From Capillimicrobium parvum (GTDB lineage Bacteria > Actinomycetota > Thermoleophilia > Solirubrobacterales > Solirubrobacteraceae), in assembly GCF_021172045.1 (NCBI RefSeq), contig NZ_CP087164.1:5456001-5520000 (forward strand): a stretch of 64,000 nt of DNA. Reading direction: 5' to 3'. This document shows, piece after piece, positions 1 through 7,899 of this stretch (within the stretch, counting starts at the first letter, position 1; each line of letters begins with the position of its first letter). The notes beneath the pieces are model-generated. The model made no database searches. It was given only the letters and a program-made list of their open reading frames with translations, and had not been told where the DNA came from. Position numbers and translations under genes: made by a program.

Positions 1-1112
1 GCCGCCACGCGGACCCAGCGCGGCGACCGCACGGGCCGGGACGCGGCCTGTGTCGGCCAGAACGCGTGCGGGCCGAGGACCGCGAGCACCGCGGGCAGCA
101 GCGTGAACGCGGCGAGCAGCATCACGGCGATGCCGAGCGCCAGCACCGGCCCCAGCCAATGGGTCGACTCGAGGTCGGCCAGGAGCAGGACCAGCATGGC
201 GGCGATCACGGTCGCGCCCGCCGCGCCGATCGCGGGCGCGGACCCGACGACCGCGCGCCGCAGCGCCGGCTCGTGACCGTCGCCGGCGCCCAGCTCCTCG
301 CGGTAGCGCTGGACGATCAGCAGCGCGTAGTCGGTCCCCGCCCCGAAGATGAGGACGAGCAGCAGCATCGTGCCCTCGGCGTTGACCTGGATGGCGTCGG
401 CTTCGATGAGCAGGTACGTCAGGCCCGCCGTGACGAGGTAGGCCGCGGCGACCACGATCAGCGGCAGGACCGCGAGCGCCGGCGCCCGGTAGACGACGAG
501 CAGCAGCACGAGGACGAGACCCGCGGTGACGAACAGCAGCGTGCGCCCGGCGTCGTCGGCGGCCTGCTCGAAGTCCACGGCCGTGCCGGCCGGGCCGGTC
601 ACGTGGGCCTGCAGGCCGGGCGGGGTCTGCGCGCGGACGACGCGCCGGATCTGGTGCACGGCCGGCGTGATCGCGCCCGGCACGTTGGCGTCGATGCCGA
701 CCGGCACCACCGCCGCGTCGCCGTCGCGCGAGATGAGGCCCGCGCCGCCGAGGATGTCTGAGCGGCCGCGCTCGGTGAACGGCGCGAACGCCGGCGTGGC
801 GCCGCGCAGGCCGAGCCGGTCGATCGAGGTGGCCATCCCGCCGATGGCCGTGCGGTCGGCCCGGGTCAGGCCGCCGTCGCGGGCGAAGACGATGAGCGCC
901 GGGATGTCGCTGCCGCCCTGGACGCCGCCCTGGCCGAGGGCCTGGGTCGCCTTCGTCGAGTTCGAGTGGCGGGGCAGGAAGCTGGTCTGCCCGCCCTGCG
1001 TGACGTCCGGCAGCTTCGCGTGCCCCATGTAGCCGAGCACGGCGGCGGCCAGCCACGCCGCGATGACGACGAAGCGCCCTCGCCGTCCTGTAGCCCACGC
1101 CACGACCCGCAT
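1..1112 (-). CDS. MMPL family transporter, N-terminal part (runs off left edge)
   Basis: An RND-superfamily inner-membrane exporter of the MMPL type, which moves lipids or hydrophobic compounds using the proton gradient. The frame starts at ATG 1112 and is still open at base 1, so only about 370 residues are visible. There is one membrane helix at residues 13-30, a large outside loop to about 190, then a cluster of helices (about 191-345). The conserved helix motif GAGTDYALL with its proton-relay aspartate lies at residues 257-265. Family proteins of about 700 residues repeat this layout, so roughly half is missing. The substrate cannot be told. A second MMPL gene lies at 53229-55412. Confidence 0.9.
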   Translation of the reverse strand, partial: MRVVAWATGRRGRFVVIAAWLAAAVLGYMGHAKLPDVTQGGQTSFLPRHSNSTKATQALGQGGVQGGSDIPALIVFARDGGLTRADRTAIGGMATSIDRLGLRGATPAFAPFTERGRSDILGGAGLISRDGDAAVVPVGIDANVPGAITPAVHQIRRVVRAQTPPGLQAHVTGPAGTAVDFEQAADDAGRTLLFVTAGLVLVLLLVVYRAPALAVLPLIVVAAAYLVTAGLTYLLIEADAIQVNAEGTMLLLVLIFGAGTDYALLIVQRYREELGAGDGHEPALRRAVVGSAPAIGAAGATVIAAMLVLLLADLESTHWLGPVLALGIAVMLLAAFTLLPAVLAVLGPHAFWPTQAASRPVRSPRWVRVA

Positions 1113-1205
1113 GTCGAGGCGCAGTCTCCCTCACCGCGCGGTCAGGGCGAAAGCGCCGGCCGTCCTGGCGTTGAGGGTCGACAGTCCGGGTACGTCGTCA
1201 TCACC

Positions 1206-3008
1206 GTGCGGAAGCTCTCCTGCTCGTCGGGCAGTGCCGTGTTGGCGGTCGGTCTCCTCCTCTCGCTTCATCGTGCCCGGCGTGCCAGTGCAGACCTACG
1301 CCAGGCCCACGATGAAGCAGCCGCTCAGCGCCGGCGCCACGAGGGTGAGCTGCGACGGCTCCGCGAAACGATGGGACGGCATCGTGCCGCAGAGGCGCGC
1401 CTGCAGCGGGCGTGGAAGGCAGAACGCGAGTGGAGCCGCGAGCTGCGGTCGCAGATCGCCCGCCTCACCGCAGAGCCACGTCGCTCCAGCGGACGTGACG
1501 ACGTTCGGTCCCTCGTGCTCGAGGCGGCCATCGTGCTGTCCCAAGGCGATCGCGGAATCCTGCTCTCCCACGAGGACGCTGACGACGACGGCAAGCTCGA
1601 TGTCGTTCTGTCGCGCGGCTTTGATCATGACCCGCGCGACAGCGCCGTCGCCCAGCGCTTCGCGCGTGAAGTGCTCAAGCGCGATCAGATCCTTCGCGAG
1701 GACGCGCCGGCGAAGCATGGCGAGCAGTCCACCGCGGCAGATCGGGAAATCGAGTCGCTCGTCGCGATCCCGCTCTACCTTCACGACCGATTCCACGGCG
1801 TCGTCATTTGTGCCAACCGCCCCGGCGGCTTCGAGGACGTCGAAGATGCCGTGCTACTCGCACTCGGGGATCACGCGGGCGCCGCCCTGCAGCAGGGGAT
1901 GCTGCATCACCAGCTCGAGTCGGCGCACCGCGGTGCGCTCCGGACGCTCGTGGAGGCGGTTAGTGCGTTCGATCCGCTCCTGCATCGCGAGTCGGCCCGT
2001 CTGGTCGTCCATGCCCTGCATCTCGCGGCCGACCTTGGGCTCGACACCCGCGAGCGCGACGTGCTCGTGGGCGCCGTCCTGCTGCGCGCGGTCGGCTACC
2101 TCGCGCTCCCCGACAGCGTCCTGCGCAAACCGGGCCCGCTCACTGACGAGGAACGGCAGGTCGTCGAGATGCATCCGCGGATCGGCTTCAACATCATCGG
2201 CCAGGTTCCGGCGCTACGCGAGGTCGCCACCGGTGTCCTGCACCATCAGGAGCGCTTCGATGGCACCGGGTACCCCGCGGGCCTGGCCGGTGACCGCATC
2301 CCGCTCGTGTCACGAGCACTCGGTGTCCTGGAGTCCTACGGCGCGATGACGCACGAGCGCCCATTCCGCTGCTCACGTTCGGCCGAAGATGCATGCCAGG
2401 ACATCATCGACGGCGCCGGCTCGCAGTTCGATCCGGAGATCGCCCAGCTCTTTGTCGAGGAGATTCGGCACTCGGCCGGCGACCCCAGCGACGACCTCGC
2501 GGAGAGTGTGCTCGAAGTGCTGCCCTACCATCCCGGCGGAGGGATCCCCGGGATGCTGGGGCCTTTCGGCGGCCCCTCCACCGACGGGCTCACGCTGCTA
2601 GGCGACCACCGCGCGCTTCAGCTCAGTGCCCGCGAGGCCATCCGTCTTGCGGGCGACGACGGAGAGCTCGCCGTCGCCTTCGTCCAGCTCGAAGACCTCC
2701 CGCGGCTGAACGACGAGGCGAGCTTCATGGTCGGCGATCGCCTGATCCAGGTCGCAGCGCGCAACCTGACGCGCGCAGCCGCCCGCCTCGGCGGAACCGC
2801 GTTCCGCGCCAGCGGGCGGCGGCTTGCGATGATCGTCCCGCTGGGCGGCCCCTTGTCGCCGGAGCACGTGGAGCAGGAGATCGCCGGCGAGTTCACCGGC
2901 GGGCCCGCCATACGCCACACCGTCGTGACCTGGAACCCGGGCGAGCGCAGTGAGGACCTCATCGCCCGCGCCCGCCACCAGCTCGCGGCCCCGGCAGCCG
3001 GCACCTGA
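1206..3008 (+). CDS. GAF + degenerate HD-GYP + degenerate GGDEF protein
   Basis: Signal-transduction-like protein of about 600 residues. A hydrophobic stretch (residues 9-21) and an Arg/Glu-rich coiled coil (25-90) lead into a GAF-like domain (about 98-230), an HD-GYP-like domain (about 240-425) and a weak GGDEF-like tail (about 455-570). The HD-GYP core keeps HHQERFDGTGYP at 346-357 and the KPGPLT stretch, but the metal-binding HD pair that should sit in LLHDIGK reads LLRAVGY (RA at 294-295), and the later DxxDA is ESYGA. The GGDEF signature is replaced by GGTAF. I infer a sensor or c-di-GMP-related scaffold without phosphodiesterase or cyclase activity. The start is uncertain: GTG 1206 was chosen because coding character begins there, but I see no good ribosome site. 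Confidence 0.75.
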   Translation: MRKLSCSSGSAVLAVGLLLSLHRARRASADLRQAHDEAAAQRRRHEGELRRLRETMGRHRAAEARLQRAWKAEREWSRELRSQIARLTAEPRRSSGRDDVRSLVLEAAIVLSQGDRGILLSHEDADDDGKLDVVLSRGFDHDPRDSAVAQRFAREVLKRDQILREDAPAKHGEQSTAADREIESLVAIPLYLHDRFHGVVICANRPGGFEDVEDAVLLALGDHAGAALQQGMLHHQLESAHRGALRTLVEAVSAFDPLLHRESARLVVHALHLAADLGLDTRERDVLVGAVLLRAVGYLALPDSVLRKPGPLTDEERQVVEMHPRIGFNIIGQVPALREVATGVLHHQERFDGTGYPAGLAGDRIPLVSRALGVLESYGAMTHERPFRCSRSAEDACQDIIDGAGSQFDPEIAQLFVEEIRHSAGDPSDDLAESVLEVLPYHPGGGIPGMLGPFGGPSTDGLTLLGDHRALQLSAREAIRLAGDDGELAVAFVQLEDLPRLNDEASFMVGDRLIQVAARNLTRAAARLGGTAFRASGRRLAMIVPLGGPLSPEHVEQEIAGEFTGGPAIRHTVVTWNPGERSEDLIARARHQLAAPAAGT

Positions 3009-3037
3009 GCACAGCCGATCGGACCGTGCGCCGGCCG

Positions 3038-3313
3038 TCACTTCGTCTTTCCGAGCCGCTCGTCGATGCGCACGTGGACTGTGTCGCCCGCCTCCTTGCC
3101 GATCGCCTTGCGGAGCTTCGCCTTGACGGGCAGTCGATGCGTTCCGTCGCCCTGGGCCATGAGTGCCCCGTCGAACGGCTCGCCGTCGATCTCCCCGCGG
3201 ATCTTCACGAGGCCGCGCGTGCCAAAGAGCTCCGCCGCGTCGTCCATCACGACGCACGTCCACGCACCCGGGTTGTCGCCCTTCCGAAGCCGGGCGTTGA
3301 ACTCTGTCAGCAT
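3038..3313 (-). CDS. DUF1905 domain protein
   Basis: Small protein of 91 residues that matches the DUF1905 fold: FNARLRKG near the N-terminus, then VKIRGEIDGEPFDGALM and LPVKAKLRKAIG. Family members are about 80-100 residues and of unknown biochemical role. ATG at 3313 gives a protein that starts just before the domain. The frame stays open upstream to 3436, but that part translates the remnant of another gene (see 3343-3503), so the longer start is rejected. It faces the GAF/HD-GYP gene tail to tail, 29 bases apart. Confidence 0.8.
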   Translation of the reverse strand: MLTEFNARLRKGDNPGAWTCVVMDDAAELFGTRGLVKIRGEIDGEPFDGALMAQGDGTHRLPVKAKLRKAIGKEAGDTVHVRIDERLGKTK

Positions 3314-3342
3314 GATGATCAGACTCGCGCGCACGACACAAT

Positions 3343-3503
3343 TCATCGCTTCGCGAGCCGCGAACCTCGCCGCGAGGTCGACGCCACGGAGCGCGGCGGT
3401 CCCCTGCCCGCCGAGGCGCCGCCCGACCGCCTCCACCTCCGCGGCGTCCCGGGCGCAGATCCCCAGTGATCAGCGCCCGTGCGCCGGTGAGCTCCAGGTC
3501 CAT
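3343..3503 (-). pseudogene. short-chain dehydrogenase (SDR) remnant, internally deleted and truncated
   Basis: On the minus strand an ATG at 3503 opens MDLELTGARALITG, the usual first beta strand of an SDR Rossmann fold ending where the TGxxxGIG loop should follow. The glycine-rich loop and next helix are absent. Instead the frame changes and continues as ICARDAAEVEAVGRRLGGQG followed by ALRGVDLAARFA, which is the second strand and adenine-pocket region of the same family. Homology fades near 3345, just before the DUF1905 start. So about 70 bases are deleted with a frame change, and the last 80 percent of the gene is gone. It fills most of the gap between DUF1905 and the methyltransferase; I see nothing else in 3504-3647. 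Confidence 0.7.
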
Positions 3504-3647
3504 CGGGCCGCGCTGTTGGCCGCTTGCGCCCCGAGCGAGAGGACCCGCGGACGGGGGAGTGCGCTCTTGACAAGCCCGCGAAGCGCAAGTTCTCGAGCGG
3601 TCGCGAGGTTGTTGGGCCAAGACGAGGAGAGGGACGGCCTGGGTGCG

Positions 3648-4304
3648 ATGGTGAACGGTCGGGCAACAGCCCGTGACGCCTATCTCTCGCTGCGACGGGT
3701 GTCGGGCGAGCTGCTGGTGGACCGCCGGTGGGGAACGGAGACGTCGCGCGTGGCCGATCTCGGCGGGGTGGACGCCCCCGGCCGGGTGCGCTACGAGCCA
3801 TCGGGCTATCTGGATCTGCGCCGGGTCCTGCGCCACCGCGACGTCACCCCCCAGGACGTGTTCCTCGACCTCGGCTGCGGGAAGGGCCGGATCGTCCTGC
3901 AGGCCGCCCGCTACGAGTTCGGGCGGGTCATCGGCGTCGAGGTCTCGCCGGAGCTGTGCGAGGTCGCCCGCGCCAACGTACGGGCGCGCCGAGACCACCT
4001 GCGCAGCGACGTCGAGCTCATCGTCGCCGATGCCGCGACGTTCGACATCCCGGACGACGTCACCGTGATCTACCTCTACAACCCGTTCCGAGGAGCGGTC
4101 TTCGCGGCAGCGGTCGACCAGATCGTGTCGTCGCTGAACCGTGCACCGCGCAGAGTCCGCGTGATCTACCGCACGCCGCTCGAGGAGGACGTCCTCCTCG
4201 GTACCGGGCGCTTCCGCCTGACGCGCAGCGTCCCGGGATTGCGGCCGACCCGCGCGTGGGCCCAGAAGATGTCGACCCGGATCTACGTCGCCGAACCGGC
4301 GTGA
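3648..4304 (+). CDS. class I SAM-dependent methyltransferase
   Basis: Protein of 218 residues with a Rossmann-type methyltransferase core: motif I is FLDLGCGKGRIVLQAA (about residue 73-88), the acidic end of strand 2 is VIGVEVSPE, motif III is VADAATFD, and the motif IV position reads YLYNPF. The order and spacing are typical of small class I enzymes. The substrate is unknown; the NPF motif is compatible with an N-methyltransferase, but this is weak evidence. ATG 3648 is followed in frame by GTG 3651; a purine-rich GAGGAGAGGG sits about 15 bases upstream. No partner gene suggests a pathway. Confidence 0.8.
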   Translation: MVNGRATARDAYLSLRRVSGELLVDRRWGTETSRVADLGGVDAPGRVRYEPSGYLDLRRVLRHRDVTPQDVFLDLGCGKGRIVLQAARYEFGRVIGVEVSPELCEVARANVRARRDHLRSDVELIVADAATFDIPDDVTVIYLYNPFRGAVFAAAVDQIVSSLNRAPRRVRVIYRTPLEEDVLLGTGRFRLTRSVPGLRPTRAWAQKMSTRIYVAEPA

Positions 4305-4436
4305 CCGCGGGCTCGGCGCAGACGCCGCCGTTCGCCTAACCACTCCCACCGCCGCCGTCCCTGTCCGAACGGGCCGTGGAGACGTCCCTCGCCCACAACG
4401 CCGCCCAGAGCGAAAAGCCCGTAGAACATGGCCCCT

Positions 4437-4529
4437 GGAGCGGCCGGGGCCCGGTGGCCCGTCCGGTCTTCAAAACCGGGAAGCCGCGGCAGCCCCGCGG
4501 TTGGGAGGTTCGACTCCTTCGCCGCTCCG
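4437..4529 (+). tRNA. selC: tRNA-Sec (UCA anticodon)
   Basis: A 93-base gene that folds as a selenocysteine tRNA. The acceptor stem is 8 bp and perfect (4437-4444 with 4521-4528) with discriminator G at 4529. The D stem is long with a 4-base loop (4447-4460). The anticodon loop 4468-4474 carries TCA at 4470-4472, reading UGA. The long variable arm has the palindromic stem CCGCGG at 4484-4489 and 4495-4500. The T arm has loop TTCGACT at 4509-4515. The 8+5 acceptor/T arrangement is diagnostic of bacterial tRNA-Sec. CCA is not encoded. It lies upstream of selA-selB with one opposing gene between, and its last ten bases are part of a 31-bp tandem duplication. Confidence 0.96.
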
Positions 4530-4581
4530 CTACTGCTTCGTGAACGTCGTCGCCGCTCCGCTACTGCTTCGTGAACGTCGT
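4520..4581. repeat. 31-bp perfect tandem duplication joining tRNA-Sec and the protease 3' end
   Basis: Bases 4520-4550 and 4551-4581 are identical. Each copy contains the 3' acceptor strand and discriminator of tRNA-Sec (GCCGCTCCG) followed by the reverse complement of the last codons and stop of the protease gene (Phe-Thr-Lys-Gln-stop). The left copy completes the tRNA; the right copy completes the protease, whose stop codon is at 4561-4563. Either copy could serve the tRNA or the protease, so a single ancestral copy must have served both genes with their 3' ends overlapping or abutting. Confidence 0.95.
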
Positions 4582-7500
4582 CGCGCTCGTCACCGTCCCG
4601 GACGGCGACGAGGTGTTCGTGACCGTGATCGGCCCGGTCGTGGCCGTCGCGGGGACGACGGCGCGCAGGTTGGTCGCGCTGACCAGGGTCGTGGTCGCGG
4701 CCGCGCCGTTGAACCGGACGCGGCTGGACGCGTCGAACCCCACGCCGTTGACGGTCACGGTCGCGTTCTGCGGGCCGCGGCCCGGCGAGAACGACGTGAT
4801 CGAGAGCCGGACGGTGAAGTCGGTCGCGCTCGTCGCGGTGCCGCCGGGCGCGACCACCCTGACCTTGCCGGTCGTCGCGCCGTTGGGAACGGTCGCCGTG
4901 ACCTTCGTGTCCGAGGCGGCGGTGAACGTCCCTGCGGCCAGCCCGTTGAACGACACGGCGGTCGCGCCCGTGAACCCGCTGCCGGTGATCGTCACCTGCG
5001 CGCCGGTGAGCCCGCTGCCGGGCGACAGGGTCGTGATCTTCGGCACCGGCGGCGCCGTGACCGTGAAGCTCGCGGCGCTCGTCGCCGTCCCGACCGCGCC
5101 GGTGGGGTTGCTCACCGTGACCCTGCCGGTCGTCGCCGACGCCGGGACCGTCGCCTTCAGCGACGTCGCCGACACGAACGTGCTCACCGCCTTCGCGCCG
5201 TTGAACTTCACGACGCTGGTCGCGTTGAACCCGGAGCCGGCGATCGTGACCTGGCTGCCCGTCGGACCGGACGCCGGCGTCAGCGACGTCACGGCGAGCA
5301 TGGTGAACGTGCCGGGGCTCGTCGCGGTGCCGCCGGCGGTGCGCACGCCGATCCTGCCCGTCGTGGCGGTCGCCGGGACCGTCGCCTTGATCTGGGTCGG
5401 CGACACGACGGTGAACGTCGGCGCGGCCTTCGCGTTGAACGTCACCGCGCTCGCGCCGGTCAGGTTCCTGCCGGTGATCGTGACGACCGTGCCCGCCGGA
5501 CCGCCGGTCGGGGTGAACGACGTGATCGACGGCGCCGGCGGCGCCGTGACCGTGAACGCGGCCGGGCTCGCAGCCGTGCCGGCGACGCCGGTCGTGTTCG
5601 TCACCGTCACCTTGCCGGTCGTCGCGGTCGCCGGCACGGTGGCCGTCAGCGACGTCGCCGACTTGAACGTCTTCGCGGCGGTCACGCCGTTGAACTTCAC
5701 GACGCTGCCGGGGTTGAAGCCGGCGCCGGCGATCGTCACGACCGTCCCGGCCGGCCCGCTCGCCGGGGCGAGCGAGGTCACCGTGAGCGTCGGCGTGAAG
5801 TCCGTGGCGCTCGTGGCCGTGCCCTTCGGCGTGGTGACCTTGATCCGGCCCGTCGTCGCGCCGTCGGGCACCTTGGCGGTGACCTTCGTGGCGCTCGCCA
5901 CCGTGAACGTCGCCGCCCTGCCGTTGAACGCCACCGCGGTCGCACCCGTGAAGTTCGTGCCGTTCACGGTGACCGTCGTGCCCGTCGGCCCGTTCGCCGG
6001 GGTGAACGACGTGATCGCCGGCGCTGCGCTCGCGCCCTTCGCCTGGGCGACCGCCTTGTCGGCCAGGATGAACCCGGAGCCGCAGTCGGTGTCGGGGTTG
6101 CCGGCGAGACTGCAGTCGATCGCGTTCGCCGGGTTGGTCATGATCGCGCGCAGCTCGTCGACGTTCATCGACGGGCGCGCGGAGATGACGAGCGCCGCGA
6201 CGCCGGCCGCGCTCGGCGCGGCCGCGCTCGTGCCGTAGAACGGCTTGAACCCGGGCACCGTCGTCTGCACGCCGTCCGCCGCCGCGAGCTGCGGCTTCTG
6301 CCGGACCTGCGGCGTGCCGAAGCGCACGCCGTCCTTGTCGAACAGCCGCGTCTTGAGGCCGCGCGAGCTGAAGCTCTCCACGTCGTCATGACCGGGTTCG
6401 GCGGCGTCGATCGCCGCGACCGCCAGCGAACCCGAGGCCGACGCCGCGTCGGGGTTGATCGCATCCGACTTCGTGTCGTGCTCGATGGCGTAGGTGCCCC
6501 CGAAGCCGATCCACTTCATCAGCGGGTTGCGGGCGCCGGCGTACCGCTGGATGACGAGGCCGACCGTCTTCGCCGACCCGGTGGTGTTGGTCCACGTGAT
6601 CGTCTCGCGCGGCAGGCCGGTCGCGACGTTGTCGTCGATGCTCGTGCGCAGGAAGCCGCCGTTGACGTTGGCCATGTCCACCAGGCCGGCATCGAGGTCG
6701 GTCTGCGCCTGCCCCCAGGGCTCGTCCCACTGCAGCACGATCTGGATGAACCTCCCCGGGGCGACGCTGGCCACCGACTGCACCTGATCGCCGCCGCCGA
6801 AGTCGTTGTTCTGGTTGGCCGAGGCGGCGTACGTGCCCTGCCAGCTCTGGCGGGCGCGGTTGCCGGCGGAGGCGAAGTAGCCGACGCCCGCCGCCTTGGC
6901 CGCGTCGACCGCCTGGGCGACCACGCCGTCCTGGAAGAACGGCTCGCTCAGGTAGAAGATGTCGTCGGCGATCACGCGGACGCCCGCGTTCGCCAGCGCG
7001 GTGATGTTGTTCGCCTTGAGGACCGGTCCCCCGCCGCCCGTCGCGAACAGCAGGTCCGTGATCCCGGGCGCCATGTCGTAGATGATCTCCGCCATGGCAC
7101 GGCCCTCGTCGGTGCCGCCGATGTGGTCGTCGAGGATCTGGACGTTCGCCGGGAGATCGCCGGTCGCCTTCGAGCCCGACACGCCCGTCCCGACGTGGCT
7201 GATCGAGTCAGACATCACGCCGACCTTCACGCCCGCGCCGGTGGCCCCGAGTGCCCGGGCGGTCGGCCCGTTGTGCGCCGCGTCGCCCGCGGAGGTGACC
7301 GCGCCGACGTCCGTCTCGCCGGTCTCCTGCCCGGCGTCGTCCGTGCCCCATGCCGTGACCGGAGAGATCGCGCGCGTGACGTCGAGCTGCGCCACCGCGC
7401 CGGCCTGCCCGACGGCAAGCCAGCCCTCGACCAGCGCCACCGGGGCCGCGTCCGACGTGCCGGTGACCTGCATCCCGGCCGCCGCGAGCATGGCGCCGGC

Positions 7501-7737
7501 CGGCTTCGCGTCGCCTCGGACGGCGACGTCGACCAGCACCCGCTCCGCGCCGTCTAGCGTGAGCCGGCTGTCGGCCGCGAGCGGCGCGATGCTCTGCCCG
7601 CGCGCGTTCGCGACGGCGAGCCGGCGCAGGCTCGAATCGATCTTGCCGTCAGGCCCGGACACCGACTCCGCGGCCGCCGTGGCGGAAACGGCGAGGACGA
7701 GCAGCGACGACAGCAGCAGGACCTTCAGCGCCTTCAT
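4561..7737 (-). CDS. secreted S8-type serine peptidase with six C-terminal IPT/TIG repeats
   Basis: Exported protein of 1058 residues. It has a signal peptide (residues 1-24, KALKVLLLSSLLVLAVSATA), a propeptide-like region to about 160, a subtilase-like domain (about 165-570) and six IPT/TIG immunoglobulin-like repeats of about 80 residues to the C-terminus. Visible active-site features are the aspartate in VKVGVMSDS (about 177), the oxyanion Asn in SAGN (about 293) and the serine in GTSAAAPSAAGVAAL. The usual HGTxVA histidine motif is absent; the aligned segment reads DEGRAMAEII, as I recall for a divergent S8/S53-like subgroup. TIG repeats alternate between two types. ATG 7737 has GGGGG nine bases upstream; the in-frame GTG 7743 is too close to it. 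No cell-wall anchor is seen. Confidence 0.87.
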   Translation of the reverse strand: MKALKVLLLSSLLVLAVSATAAAESVSGPDGKIDSSLRRLAVANARGQSIAPLAADSRLTLDGAERVLVDVAVRGDAKPAGAMLAAAGMQVTGTSDAAPVALVEGWLAVGQAGAVAQLDVTRAISPVTAWGTDDAGQETGETDVGAVTSAGDAAHNGPTARALGATGAGVKVGVMSDSISHVGTGVSGSKATGDLPANVQILDDHIGGTDEGRAMAEIIYDMAPGITDLLFATGGGGPVLKANNITALANAGVRVIADDIFYLSEPFFQDGVVAQAVDAAKAAGVGYFASAGNRARQSWQGTYAASANQNNDFGGGDQVQSVASVAPGRFIQIVLQWDEPWGQAQTDLDAGLVDMANVNGGFLRTSIDDNVATGLPRETITWTNTTGSAKTVGLVIQRYAGARNPLMKWIGFGGTYAIEHDTKSDAINPDAASASGSLAVAAIDAAEPGHDDVESFSSRGLKTRLFDKDGVRFGTPQVRQKPQLAAADGVQTTVPGFKPFYGTSAAAPSAAGVAALVISARPSMNVDELRAIMTNPANAIDCSLAGNPDTDCGSGFILADKAVAQAKGASAAPAITSFTPANGPTGTTVTVNGTNFTGATAVAFNGRAATFTVASATKVTAKVPDGATTGRIKVTTPKGTATSATDFTPTLTVTSLAPASGPAGTVVTIAGAGFNPGSVVKFNGVTAAKTFKSATSLTATVPATATTGKVTVTNTTGVAGTAASPAAFTVTAPPAPSITSFTPTGGPAGTVVTITGRNLTGASAVTFNAKAAPTFTVVSPTQIKATVPATATTGRIGVRTAGGTATSPGTFTMLAVTSLTPASGPTGSQVTIAGSGFNATSVVKFNGAKAVSTFVSATSLKATVPASATTGRVTVSNPTGAVGTATSAASFTVTAPPVPKITTLSPGSGLTGAQVTITGSGFTGATAVSFNGLAAGTFTAASDTKVTATVPNGATTGKVRVVAPGGTATSATDFTVRLSITSFSPGRGPQNATVTVNGVGFDASSRVRFNGAAATTTLVSATNLRAVVPATATTGPITVTNTSSPSGTVTSATTFTKQ

Positions 7738-7899
7738 GCGCACAAACCCCCGGGGAGCGTTCTGTCCGAGGTCACCGTCCGTGGCCTCCGGAGCGATCCT
7801 CCATGTTCCGGATGGTCGGCGTCAACCCCAGCGCGGGGATCGCCCCATCCACGTCCGCCGAGAGGCGGGCCGCCGCCGACCTGCGACCATGGCGGCGCC

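Noticed and set aside
2598-4349. A long minus-strand frame covering the SDR remnant and methyltransferase
   Set aside because: Only its part near 3503 shows real homology (SDR N-terminus); the remainder is antisense to the methyltransferase or shifted against DUF1905.
4437-4581. tRNA-Sec 3' duplication as an att site pair of an integrated element
   Set aside because: The two copies are directly adjacent with nothing between them, and no integrase or phage gene is present; a plain tandem duplication explains it.
4501-7557. A 1018-codon open frame on the plus strand opposite the protease
   Set aside because: Its translation is almost only Arg, Gly, Asp and Ala with no recognisable domain; it is the expected mirror of the GC-rich protease gene, whose signal peptide, catalytic motifs and TIG repeats are clear.
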